Source: Aradus depressus (Eukaryota > Arthropoda > Insecta > Hemiptera > Aradidae). From it: a DNA stretch of 64,000 nucleotides. The notes below the pieces were generated by a model, which saw only the letters and a list, made by a program, of their open reading frames with translations, was not told where the DNA came from and ran no database searches. Each line of letters starts with the position of its first letter. Position 1 is the first letter of the stretch. The stretch covers positions 25,814,051 through 25,878,050 of the forward strand of contig OY759218.1 in NCBI GenBank assembly GCA_963662175.1, written 5' to 3'. The position numbers were made by a program, and so were the translations under genes. Below are positions 30,045 through 39,582 of the stretch, piece by piece.

Positions 30045-30383
30045 TTTCTATGGAATCGAAAAAAATCGTATTTTATAAATAAAATATCTTGAGTTTTTAT
30101 GAAGCCTTTATTTTATTTTCATCAATTACTAAAATTAACTAAACAAATCAATGGTAATATTTAAAATATAAATATTAGTTGGTACATTTCTTATTTGGGA
30201 TTTTCTTCAGTTCACTGATTCATTCGAATTCTGCCCTCAACGTTTACCTAGGTATTCATACCGGGTGTTCAAACGGTCGATCCTAGCTGTGGCTCTCAGG
30301 TTCTTCACCTGCCAGGTAAAAAATCTTGAGCACGCTGTCCATCGGATGGGGAAATTAAATGGCTGTCCCGAGCCTGTCAGATA
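30045..30383 (+). repeat. Dispersed repeat plus truncated SINE
   Basis: This block matches 51666-52014 base for base over most of its length (tttctatggaatcgaaaaaaatc ... tcattcgaattctgccctcaacg ... cttgagcacgc.gtccatcggatgggg). The last part is the body of the SINE family, cut off at 'gagcctgtcagata' where the tandem array begins. In the 51.9-kb copy the SINE runs on to its end. Confidence 0.8.
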
Positions 30384-30795
30384 GTTTCGTTTTATTAAGT
30401 TTTTAGTGCGTGTTATCAGTTTTTTTTCCCCGTGTTATTTTCTTGGTTGTTGTTAAATCTTCGCTTCTGGCAAGTTCCTCGATTTATCTTTGGTTGTTTA
30501 GTTGCCATCTTTGCCATTTACTTACTGTTTCGTTTTATTCAGTTTTTAGTGCGTGTTATTTTTTTGGTTGTTTTTAAATCTTCGCTTCTGGCAAGTTCCT
30601 CGATTTATCTTTGGTTGTCATCTTTGTCATTTACTTACTGTTTCGTTTCATTCAGAGTACAGTACGTGTTATCAGTTTTTAGTGCGTGTTATTTTCTTGG
30701 TTGTTTTTAAATCTTTGCTTCTGGCAAATTCCTCGATTTATCTTTGGTTGTCATCTTTGTCATTTACTTACTGTTTCGTTTTATTCAGTTTTTAC
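30384..30795. repeat. Tandem array, 113-bp basic unit, 3.5 copies
   Basis: The landmark GTTTCGTTTTATT recurs at 30384, 30527, 30640 and 30773, giving spacings of 143, 113 and 133 bp. The longer units contain short insertions around 'gtgttatcag'. The same unit, inverted, forms an array at 39718-40120 with spacings 113, 145 and 112. The open frames across the array are a by-product of the repetition. Confidence 0.9.
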
Positions 30796-30804
30796 ATATC
30801 TACA

Positions 30805-31755
30805 TCTATATAATAAAAATGATTGACTAAATTTTGCACGGGAGCGGGGGTTGTGGGGGTAGGCCTTAGTATAAAGATACCGGTAACTCATTAACTAATA
30901 GTCGGATTGTCATGGAATTTCACATGTCGAATTCTTGAAAGCCAAATTGAAAAATAAGGTGTAAAGTCTCACAATTTGAAAGGGAGGGAAGGGGGGTTGT
31001 GGGCGTAGGCGTAAATATAAAGATACTGATAGGTCATTAACAGATGATCGGATTGTCATGGAATTTCACATGTAGTATTCTTAAAGCCCGAATTGAAAAA
31101 TAGGGTGTGTGACATCTCAACATTTTGAAAGGGAGAGGGGCCTTAGCATAAAATAGTTGTAGCTCATTAACGAATGGTCGGATTCTCATGGAATTTCACA
31201 TGTAGTATTCTTAAAAGACAAAAACAAAAAAATGATGTGTGACGTCTCAAAATTGTCAACGGGAGGGGGGTATGTGGGGGCAAGCATATACCTAAATAGT
31301 AGTTTCAAAAGCAATATTTTAAAATTGGCTGTGACCCTTTTGGACGGGAGGGGCGGGGGTGCATTAATGCTGAATGAATCTGACATGGAGCTTTCTTAAA
31401 GATGGGATATAGCCCTAATTTTAATACGGTGGATTTCCTAAGTATGCATTACCTAGGAGGTCCACCGTTGCACGGTAAATAATAGCTCTCACCAGCGTTC
31501 TTAAGCACATAATACCTAGGGCATCCGCTGTTGCAAGGCACATACTAGCTGAGGTGCCCAGCGTTCCTAACTACGTACTATCTGTGTTGCCCAGCGGTCC
31601 TGAGAACTTAATAGCTGGTTGCACGGAGTTGTAAGGCGCATACTATCTAAGGTGTCCGGCGTTCTTAAGTAGCAACTAGCTGTGGTTCCAAGTGGAAAAA
31701 AAAAAAAATCCAGTCCAATAGCTTTTGACAGAACGACGTCTGTCGGGTCAGCTAG
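30805..31755 (+). mobile_element. Non-autonomous Helitron with internal tandem repeats
   Basis: The element starts A|TCTATATAATAAAAATGA at 30805. It ends with a 6-bp hairpin GACAGA-acgacg-TCTGTC (31727-31744), GGGTCAG and CTAG (31752-31755), followed by T. The 5' TC, 3' hairpin, CTRR end and insertion between A and T are the Helitron hallmarks. Inside are about 3.5 units of about 138 bp (30840-31420, landmark CGGATTGTCATGGAATTTCA) and the 33-bp minisatellite. There is no Rep/helicase ORF, so it depends on a partner element. Confidence 0.75.
31450..31690. repeat. 33-bp minisatellite, about 7 units
   Basis: Units of 33 bp (30-33) follow one another, with consensus TAGCTGNGGTGCCCAGCGTT, then C.TAAG.ACATAC. 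Unit starts are marked by TACCTAGG, TAGCT or TATCT. The units are contiguous with no unique spacers, so this is not a CRISPR array. It forms the 3' part of the Helitron and resembles its terminal hairpin motif (CCGGCGTTGCC). Confidence 0.85.
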
Positions 31756-32246
31756 TAATATAATAAAATATATACGTACATATCGTTCCTTTGATAAAAA
31801 AGTGACACAAATCAAAAATCATCCTAACTCACAACTGACGTTTTTCTATAAAATAGTATTGTGATCTCGGTAAATAGTAAAGCGACACTTCTGCTCTCTG
31901 GTGGCAAAACTGTAAAATTACAGTTGTGTCGTTTTTCCACATAAACATATTGGCTTCTTGGGTTCATCATGATCAATTATCTCAAACATTTTTTGTAATG
32001 TCATTTTTGACTTGTGTCACTTTTCTATCAACGGAGCGATATGCAATAACGGGCTCATTCATATCAACTAGAGTGGTAAAAAGCCCTCTGATAGAAGAGG
32101 AGGGGCCGACATATCGGAAGTTCGGGCATAAGTCACAAAAGGAAACAAACAAGCAATGTATAAAGCTGTGTTATGATATCCTGATGCCAGAACGTAAATA
32201 ATAATAATTTTAATTTTTCACGATAAAACACGTCGGCTCCCTCCCT

Positions 32247-32266
32247 CCCCCCCCCCCCCCCCCCCC
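32247..32266. repeat. Poly-C tract (20 C)
   Basis: A homopolymer of 20 C residues lies about 250 bp upstream of the Sm D1 start codon. It is probably neutral or prone to length error in assembly. Confidence 0.9.
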
Positions 32267-32513
32267 TACTCAGGTTCATTAAAAAAAAATTATATATAAG
32301 AAAGAATAATTTTTGCATAGGACTTAGTAGAATTAATTTATCCTTTTTACTAATTTGACAATATTTTTCTTCATTCTTATATTTATTTTTATATGAACAT
32401 AAGTAATCTCAATGTTGTCAGCATTGCTAGCGTATGGTTAGGTGGTGTTAGTGTTGTAAAAAGACCGGTATTTGTAGTTTTATTTGACATTTTATTTTCA
32501 TTAGCTTGTCATC

Positions 32514-35500
32514 ATGAAGTTAGTGAGGTACGTATTCTTTTAGCAGTTATCTGGACATTGAATTGTGGAAATTGTGTTTCATTGTGTATTTATTTTATTA
32601 TTTGCCATTCTTTAGAATTCAAATTGAAGCAACGCGTTGTTTATAGTTTATATTATACATGTAAGCTGACTGATCTTATATGATTAATTTTTAATTTTCA
32701 GGTTTTTGATGAAGTTAAGTAATGAAATAGTAACGATTGAATTGAAGAATGGAACCCAAGTTCACGGAACAATTACAGGTTTCTTGCCTTTACCTTTCTT
32801 TTTTGTGTGTTGAGGATTATCATTTTTTTAAATTCATTATTTATTTTTATTGTTTGAATAAGCTATTGGGTCGTTAATAATATGGTAAAGATTAATAGCG
32901 TTGTATTATGGAATTCATTGTGTTTATTGAGTGAACATAAGATATTTCTATGTCCTCAAATTGAAGCTCTCGAATTGTTGAGATAGACAAGAAAATATTG
33001 CTTTTGTCACAAAAAAGACTAAATTTTACGAGATGTTGAAAAGTTATGTATTCTGTGGAATAGTGTGATTAATCTACTAGATATTCTGTCACCTTTTCTG
33101 TCTCACCATAGACTGCGTCAGTCGTGACGTCATGATTACCTTCCGTAAAGGTTGTCGTATCTGAAGGTTATTTTGTCTTTGTTATTTTGTGTTTTGATTT
33201 GTCTTTTATTAGAAATTTAAATAATTTAATAGTAAAAAATATTTAAAAAATGGTTAAAAATGGTTGTTTGCTTTGCACCACAATGTAGCCATGATAATGA
33301 TATTCATTATTGCAGTTTTTTTCGTTTTCCAAAAGACAAAAAGCTATTAAATAGATGGTATCCATCTATTTAATAGCTTTTTTTCTTACAAGTTGTATCA
33401 ACTTGTTAGGTAAGGAAAACACATTGTTTGATTGAATTATTCAACTCAAAAAAAAGTTGTTACCATACAATTTCATAATTTTACTTACAACCGAGATAAA
33501 TATCATGTGGAACATTTTATTATTTATATAGTAAATACCTAATAATATTATGGATATAATCCATAACTTGTGAATTGATACCTACCTACGTAAGTAAATA
33601 GATAAAAATAACATTCTACGAACGAATTAGAATAGGGTATGTAGGTATTACAAGTGAATTTGTATGTAAGTTAATAGGTAACTTAATACACTGTAGTGTT
33701 GTTATTCATAATATACATTTTTAATTACAGACGTGCTGATAAGACACCCACAAATAACAATTTTATATTAAAAATTATAGAGAAAATGAATGCGGGAGAC
33801 TTGATTTTAGCCGATAAGGGATTCCCTATAGCTGATTTGCTCCCCAGTGGGGTGTTCTTAAATATCCCTCCCTTTCTAACAACACCCCCAATTTACCCCT
33901 AGTCAGGTTTATAAAACAAAGATGATTGCTCATGCCAGAATTCATGTGGAACGTGCTATTAAAAGAATTAAAGAGTACGATATTTTATATACAAGGGGGA
34001 CAGATGCAAGAAATAAGCCTATTTCTCCCATGAACAGGCTACTAATTACGCTGAGATACTATGCTACGGGGAGCTTTCAGATGACAATATCTGACATAGC
34101 TTGGATTCATAAATCCACAGTGAGTAGGATAATTAAGCATGTTACACACCTAATAGCTTCTTTAAGAAGGACTTTTGTGACCATGCCTGAAAATCAACAG
34201 GAATTGAGAGAAATAAAACAAAAGTTTTTTCTCATCTCCAGGTTACCAGGTGTGATTGGGGCTTCTGATTGCACCCTTATCCCCATTTTAAGGCCTCCAG
34301 GGCGAAATGCTGAACTATACCGCAATCGTAAGGGTTACTTTTCTATGAATGTACAATGTATTTGTGACTCACAACTGAAATTTATGAACATTGTGGCACG
34401 CTGGCCTGGCTCAACCCATGATAGCACTAATTTAACCATTCTGCTATACGTGCACGGTTTGAAAATAATGTGTATGATGGTTACTTATTGGCAGATGCAG
34501 GATATGAATGTACTCGACATACTCTGACACCACTTTCTAATCCTGCAGAGCAAGCGTATAATAATGCACACACCAAAACAAGGAACACGATTGAAAAATG
34601 TTTCGGTGTTTGGAAAAAACGCTTTCCTTGTCTTGCTAATCCTATTCGCCTCAATCTAAAAACAACATTGGCTGTAATAGTCGCTACATCAGTTCTCCAC
34701 AATATGTGCTGTGAAGCAGGAGACACTTCGCCTCCGCAACAAGATGATGAAACTCCACATTATTATGAGCAGCCAGTTGCTGTTTTTGAAGGGAGTCAAG
34801 CTCAAGCATCTCGAGCCTTACGAAGATCTCTCATACTGAATGTGTTCCAAAGGTAATAGTGGCAGTTGCAAGAAACAAAAAAAGTTGGCAAAAAATCATT
34901 TAACTCAAAAAGTGTACCTTTATAAAAACAAAACTTTGTAGTTAAAGAATTTATAAAAATTTAATTATATTATTATGAGAATGTATGGAATATGAAAAAA
35001 TAATATACATTTGTAATCTTGACAATTTATTAATCTTTAGAAGTTATACTAATTTTTGTAAACTTTTACATTACATGTAAAAGTTTAAAAAAAATAGTAT
35101 AGCTTCTATTATTTTATATAAAAATAATTTCAATTTTCAAACTTCTTCGACATTTGAGCTTCAAACAACTGTTTCTTATGCTCCCGCTCTTCTAAAATGT
35201 TTTGAAGCTTTGCCTCCTCCAATTTTGTTTCCCAATATTTCTTTTTTAATTCGTGCTCCTCTAACAATAATTTACTCTTCAGATTATAAAGGTCATTAGC
35301 GCCAAGTCCTGGTTCTCTAGGTTTCTTTTTCTTCGCTCCTTTGGAATCCTGCTGGTCTGGTGGAGCTGCATACGAAGAGGTCGAAGCACAAGGAGTCAAT
35401 GGAATTTTAATTGTTAATAAAATTATTTATTACCGTTTAGTTATAACATGTTAATTGGATATGTCATAAAAATATATACATCAGAATTGCTTATAAAGTA

Positions 35501-37619
35501 TATACCTCAACCGATATTAAATCGTAGAATGTACACAAGTTTGAGATGCAAAAAAATGTATTCAAAAAAAATAATAGACGATAAATGAATATACAATTTT
35601 TAGTATTAATAAATATAATTCAGTTATAAATATTTATATTTCTTTAAAACGAATCTTCTTTTAGCACATTTCGGGGCGTCTACGTGCCTCTTCCTCAAGT
35701 CGCAAAGATCAAAATTTAGAAGAAAAAAGAAATGTGTATAAAAAATACGTAAATACCTTAACAAATAACAAGACAGTTTCCCGTCGAGAAAAAATAGTGG
35801 TAAAGAGAGTGACTAATGGGTACTTGATGGTGAGGACAAACCTCCAAGGTGTGTCCTCTGTGGGGAGTTGATTTCCACCTTCCTAGACTGGACGCTACCA
35901 CTGGAGAGTGTCCGACACTTCTCGGCATACTTTTCAGTCGCCACCGCTAATCCTATGTCGCAAACGCTAAAGGCCGATCCATTAAAAAAAAAATAAAGTA
36001 AATATTAAATACAATTAATGATAATAATAAAATTATTAAAAAGTCATGACTTTAGGAATTATAGGATATTGGTGGAGAATGTGTTGATTTTTTGTAAATT
36101 TTACCAACATTCATTATTATAATACCATATCTGTCGGTGTGTTTGTCAGGAGTGGACGTAGCTATGAACACACATCTGAAAGCAGTGAAAATGACCATTA
36201 AGAACCGCGACCCAGTGTACCTAGACACGCTGACTATCCGAGGTAACAACATCAGGTATTACATCCTCCCGGACGCACTGCCTCTCGACACACTCCTCGT
36301 AGACGACCCTCCTGAGGCCATAGCCAAGAAGAATGACTCTTCTCGAGGTAATAACTTTTTTACAACCATTCGTTAATGACTTAGAATATAGGACTGTACT
36401 GTATGGATAGCCATGGACCAGTTAAGCGAGTAAATAGAGATCCAAAATGGTTATCTTCAAACTCTCGAGGAAGGTTAGTCTCTTATCTGGGAGGTTAAAA
36501 AAAAAAACTTTGAGCACCATCTTTCAGATGGGACATTGAGCGATAGTCTCAAGCCTTTACTATTTCTGTTACTCTCAAAGACTCCCTACCCTAATTAAAT
36601 CTGATTAGTGACAATTCAAGACTCCCACAGTAGGGTTTATGTCCACTAAAGCGGCGAAAAGCCCTCTGGTAGTAGGCGATTTGACCTCGTAGTTGAAGGC
36701 CAAAACAAAAACAACTATATAATGTTCATCGCATGAATAAATATTAGACACGGTTCAGTTCATTTTACTGTTTGAATCTAAATAGAGACAGATAAATGGA
36801 TTTTAGTGATATTAACAATAATTAAAAAGTTACTTTTGACTAGCGTACTAATTACATTGGTCAACGAAATGAGAATTACGTCATTAAGCTGTAGAAATAA
36901 TGTAAGTTGCGGGGCTTATAAGGTTTCATAATTTTATTATTATTTAACATATTTATTACTAGAGCCCGGATTTCGTGCAGTAAAAAAATTAACGTGCATT
37001 AAAAAGTCCAATGTAAAAATGTGCAACAAACGTGTCACAAGACATGAAAAGTTTCTGCTTGATTGTTTTTTTATTGATATTTCATTATTAAAACCCGTGT
37101 AATTAGCGCAGCACACACAAATATGTAACCATTAGAATTTTTATCTGGGAGATGAAAAAATCTTGAGCCCGCCGTTGTTCGGACGGGACGTTAAGCCACG
37201 GTTCCGAGCCTAAGCAGGTACTGGTTAAAGACCCGTATCGTACCCTTGATGAACTTGGATAGGCACAATTTAGGACTCCCACAGTAGAGTCGGGCTCATG
37301 TCCACCAGACGAAAGAACGCTCTGTTAGTAGGCGATATGACCACGTAGTTGAAGCCCAGGCATGAGTCACAATAACTAAATAAGTAACTATAATAAAAAT
37401 CACTTTAGTCCCAAAGACACAGTTATGAACCTCATTCCTACGATTGTACGGGTGCACTAGGGCAGACCTCCCGCAGTCAAGCTCGCAATATCTATACAAA
37501 AGTGTATAATAATTACATGTTTGCTTGCAGGTGGAGCTCCTCGCGGACGAGGCAGGGGGCGTGGTGGACGAGGCAGGGGGCGTGGAAGAGGCAGAGGAAG
37601 GGGACGTGCTCATCCTTAA
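32514..37619 (+). CDS. SNRPD1: Small nuclear ribonucleoprotein Sm D1, complete
   Basis: Sm D1 is one of seven Sm proteins that form the heptameric ring on U1, U2, U4 and U5 snRNAs. Exons: 32514-32527, 32702-32778, 36150-36347 and 37531-37619 (TAA at 37617-37619). All junctions are GT-AG and in phase. The product is 125 residues (human 119). It starts MKLVRFLMKLS, contains Sm1 ([15 protein letters not shown]...[10 protein letters not shown]) and Sm2 ([12 protein letters not shown]), and ends in a GR-rich tail of about 25 residues ([14 protein letters not shown]) of the type methylated on arginine for SMN recognition. The first coding exon is only 14 nt. Intron 2 (3.4 kb) contains a chimeric DNA transposon; intron 3 contains SINEs and a MITE fragment. 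An AATAAA at 38015 is a candidate poly(A) signal. Confidence 0.96.
33259..33358 (+). pseudogene. THAP-domain fragment
   Basis: From 33259 a frame reads MVVCFAPQC, then [14 protein letters not shown]. This is the first half of a THAP zinc-binding DNA-binding domain (C-x-A-x-x-C and the FPKD/W signature). It runs into a 21-bp palindrome and stops. THAP domains sit at the N-terminus of P-element and ISL2EU-type transposases. The ISL2EU-type C-terminal piece 370 bp downstream suggests both come from one element. Confidence 0.65.
33338..33382. repeat. Perfect inverted repeat, 21-bp arms, 3-nt spacer
   Basis: The arms AAAAAGCTATTAAATAGATGG (33338-33358) and 33362-33382 are exact reverse complements around TAT. 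It replaces the second half of the THAP domain. Its form, near-perfect arms with a 3-nt spacer, is the same as at 9563-9617. Confidence 0.8.
33729..33993 (+). pseudogene. ISL2EU-type transposase C-terminus (DDE_Tnp_4), frameshifted
   Basis: The frame beginning near 33729 reads [19 protein letters not shown], then [10 protein letters not shown]. After a one-base frame change in the C-run near 33885 it continues [22 protein letters not shown] to about 33993. ADKGF and [11 protein letters not shown] are the third catalytic segment of the DDE_Tnp_4 family as found in THAP-bearing transposases. The catalytic core upstream is missing. It is a dead fragment in Sm D1 intron 2. Confidence 0.65.
33994..34856 (+). 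pseudogene. PIF/Harbinger (HARBI1-like) transposase, frameshifted and N-truncated
   Basis: From about 33994 the protein switches to a HARBI1 type: [20 protein letters not shown], an HTH segment ([16 protein letters not shown]), the first Asp in [25 protein letters not shown], and the second Asp in [11 protein letters not shown] single-base frame change at about 34425-34430 moves the rest ([11 protein letters not shown]...[10 protein letters not shown]...[19 protein letters not shown]) to another frame that stays open to 34856. The N-terminal part is replaced by the ISL2EU piece with no stop at the joint. It was probably mobile in the past and is inactive now. Confidence 0.85.
35130..35399 (-). 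CDS. Coiled-coil accessory ORF, probable Harbinger second protein (C-terminal part)
   Basis: The 89-residue minus-strand frame is rich in Lys, Glu and Leu: [20 protein letters not shown], then further heptads to the stop. This is the C-terminal coiled coil seen in the Myb/SANT-like protein that PIF/Harbinger elements encode next to the transposase. It converges on the transposase, as is common. The Myb/SANT domain that should precede it is not visible in the 700 bp beyond 35399, so it is truncated or split. A chance acidic/basic frame is the alternative. Confidence 0.5.
   Translation of the reverse strand: MTPCASTSSYAAPPDQQDSKGAKKKKPREPGLGANDLYNLKSKLLLEEHELKKKYWETKLEEAKLQNILEEREHKKQLFEAQMSKKFEN
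35400..36149. other. Rest of Sm D1 intron 2
   Basis: AT-rich DNA with a GC-richer patch at 35660-35970 (such as 'cggggcgtctacgtgcctcttcc'). This may include the far end of the Harbinger element. The terminal inverted repeats and TWA target duplication could not be placed. No other gene is visible. Confidence 0.4.
36470..36710 (+). repeat. SINE copy lacking the tRNA-like head
   Basis: The family body is present from 'ttatctgggaggtt' through 'gagcgatagtctcaagcc' to 'gacctcgtagttgaaggc', with several substitutions. It lies in Sm D1 intron 3, downstream of exon 3. The A and B boxes are missing, so it is 5'-truncated. Confidence 0.75.
36958..37015 (+). repeat. Partial MITE, TIR GAGCCCGGATTTCGTGCA
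   Basis: The left end matches the complete element at 39279-39442 (agagcccggatttcgtgcagtaaaaaaatt), preceded by the target dinucleotide TA. The right terminal repeat is not found, so it is a 3'-truncated copy in Sm D1 intron 3. Confidence 0.6.
37138..37395 (+). repeat. SINE copy in Sm D1 intron 3
   Basis: The body and tail of the SINE family are present (ttgagcccgccgt.gttcggacgggacgttaagcc ... gacc.cgtagttgaagcccaggcatgagtcacaataactaa). The head is missing. It ends about 135 bp before the acceptor of the last Sm D1 exon. Confidence 0.8.
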
Positions 37620-38014
37620 GTTTTTTCATTCTTTTTTTTCTTTTTTTCTTTTATATCAGTGTTAAAAGACATTTGTACAAGCTTAAAAAAAATATTTATA
37701 GAATTATCCGTTTTTATTTTATCGGTATTACCTACTTTTGTAAAGTGAATAGTTTGTGTAAAAATTCAGTTTGAACAAAAATTATACATATTATGTAGAT
37801 GTATAATTTTTTTTAATTAAAATTTTTTTTAGAAAGTACTTTTATTTTGTAATTATAATCTCAAATTCGAATTTATAACCTCAAATTTCTGTCCTTTGAA
37901 TGTAATAGGTCTAGAATATGAATAAGAGATCTAAAGAATAGTGAATGATTTGCTTAAAGAAAATAAGTTTTCATATGTGATAGTAAGATGTTGAAGGATG
38001 TAATATTTCATAGA

Positions 38015-38020
38015 AATAAA
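38015..38020 (+). terminator. Candidate poly(A) signal of Sm D1
   Basis: An AATAAA hexamer lies about 395 bp after the Sm D1 stop codon. The 3' UTR between is AT-rich and free of repeats. It is the clearest canonical hexamer before the SINE at 38207, but cleavage position is not shown by the sequence. Confidence 0.4.
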
Positions 38021-38206
38021 ATATGTCTTCCCACTATTTTATTTATTGGCATACCTTTCGGTGGAGTTGTATTTTATTTGTCTCCAGAACCGGGTTTCAA
38101 CGCATCTGCCTACATAACCAGTTATGAGTAGACACCGCATAGAACAGGCAGAAATGTTGGAATCCGTTCCTGGAGTAGGTAGGAGGCTTAGGGAATAACA
38201 AATTAC

Positions 38207-38352
38207 ATATCTTCAACCCGACCGAGGCCCTTAGTTTATTTTATCTAGAAGGTAAAATAAACTTAAGCACGCCGTCCTTCGGATGGGACGTTAAGCGATG
38301 GTCCCGAGCCTGTACGATGTCAGGTACTCTTTAAAGACCCCTGCCCTAGATG
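38207..38352 (+). repeat. Truncated SINE copy
   Basis: The central part of the SINE family is present: 'cgaccgaggcccttag', 'gcacgccgtccttcggatgggacgttaagcgatggtcccgagcctg' type wording, and 'ggtactctttaaagacccctgccctaga'. It stops abruptly at an A-tract. Head and tail are missing. Confidence 0.75.
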
Positions 38353-39278
38353 AAAAAAAATTTTGCTCTCCTGGTATTTTGTAATATTGTAATATGTTGT
38401 TCGACGGAAGTATTCTCCAGATAGGTACGTATCTAATTATTTATATTTTCGAAATTCACTGTGGATATTCATTGTCATTCAATGGGACTTATCTTTGTAA
38501 TACTTTTAAGTGCTGCATAATGCTTTAAGATATTTAGTGAGTCATTGCCCATGCTGACTTAATATGGTCATAACCCATTACGGATATATTCGCTTTACCC
38601 TGAAGTAATTTTTTGAAATTCTTTAAAAAAATTGAGTTATCCTTAAAATGTATACAAAAGTTTCATTCAACCGGCCTTCATGTCTAATAACCGCATAAAA
38701 GGAAATTATGGTCCGTGGAGCTGAGCAACTATAGTGGCTGATTTGAATAGATGTGTCGGATAAGGTTGTAGAAATGGATCTTAATCTTATATAACTTCTT
38801 AAGAAACCTTCAACTCATTCAAAGAAATGTTATCTATAATAATTATAGATAAATGATTATTATTTATAGCCCTACCCCTCCCCTCAATAAAGAAGATTTT
38901 TACTTTCTATATAGAAATAAGAACAGTCAAGCCAACACACTGCACATGATAGGTGATGTACCGAGGATGACACAATAAATATATTATAAAATCGATTTTA
39001 GTTTATAAAATTATTAGTGGGAAGAAAAACTCTTGTTTCACTCGATATATCTAATCCTAGAACGGCTTATATCATTTAAGTCCAAGAATTAGTTGTCTGT
39101 ATTATCAACACATTTGAAGACAAGAACACATTTTGTAAACTTAATTCATAATGTAAGCTCTTGTTTAAAGACAGAAAATAACTAGCAGACTTACGAAGAC
39201 TCATATGCACAGATTTTGCGCAGTAAAGATCAAAACCTTTTAGAGATTTTAGCGCAGTAAAGATCGAGGTTCATAAGT

Positions 39279-39442
39279 AGAGCCCGGATTTCGTGCAGTA
39301 AAAAAATTTAAAAAACGTGCAATTTCTTGCAAAATAAAATTTATGTATATTAATCAGGATGCCTTAATTCGTAAAAATAAATTGTTATTTAATGATTTCA
39401 AGCAAGGGGAAAAAAAATGCAATTGCACGGAAATCCGGGAGC
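39279..39442 (+). mobile_element. Small TA-flanked MITE (about 164 bp)
   Basis: The element begins TA|GAGCCCGGATTTCGTGCAG and ends TGCACGGAAATCCGGGAGC|TA. The ends are inverted repeats of about 18 bp with one extra base, and both flanks are TA, as in Tc1/mariner-type insertions. There is no coding capacity. A truncated relative is at 36958. Confidence 0.65.
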
Positions 39443-39582
39443 TAGTCATAAGCTTTTTTTAGGTGTACAGAGCTGCAGTTCGCTTTAAGCGGAACATTTA
39501 AAGGGATTATCTGCACAGATCAGAAACTTTTAAGTTGAGTAAAGCGGACATGTTGTGGAAACTTATGTTAAATAAAACAAAG

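Noticed and set aside
30432..30813. Two overlapping hydrophobic open frames with repeated peptides
   Set aside because: They are translations of the 113-bp tandem array; the same peptide appears from the inverted array at 39685-40081, which is a non-coding repeat.
31450..31690. Regular 33-bp repeats that could suggest a CRISPR array
   Set aside because: The units are contiguous and diverged with no unique spacers, and the sequence is a eukaryotic genome. It is a minisatellite inside a Helitron.
32393..32683. 96-residue plus-strand frame overlapping Sm D1 exon 1
   Set aside because: It is a different frame across the Sm D1 leader, first exon and intron 1; the Sm D1 exon structure explains the region.
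34481..34726. Minus-strand frame of 81 residues opposite the Harbinger transposase
   Set aside because: Antisense shadow of the conserved transposase reading frame.
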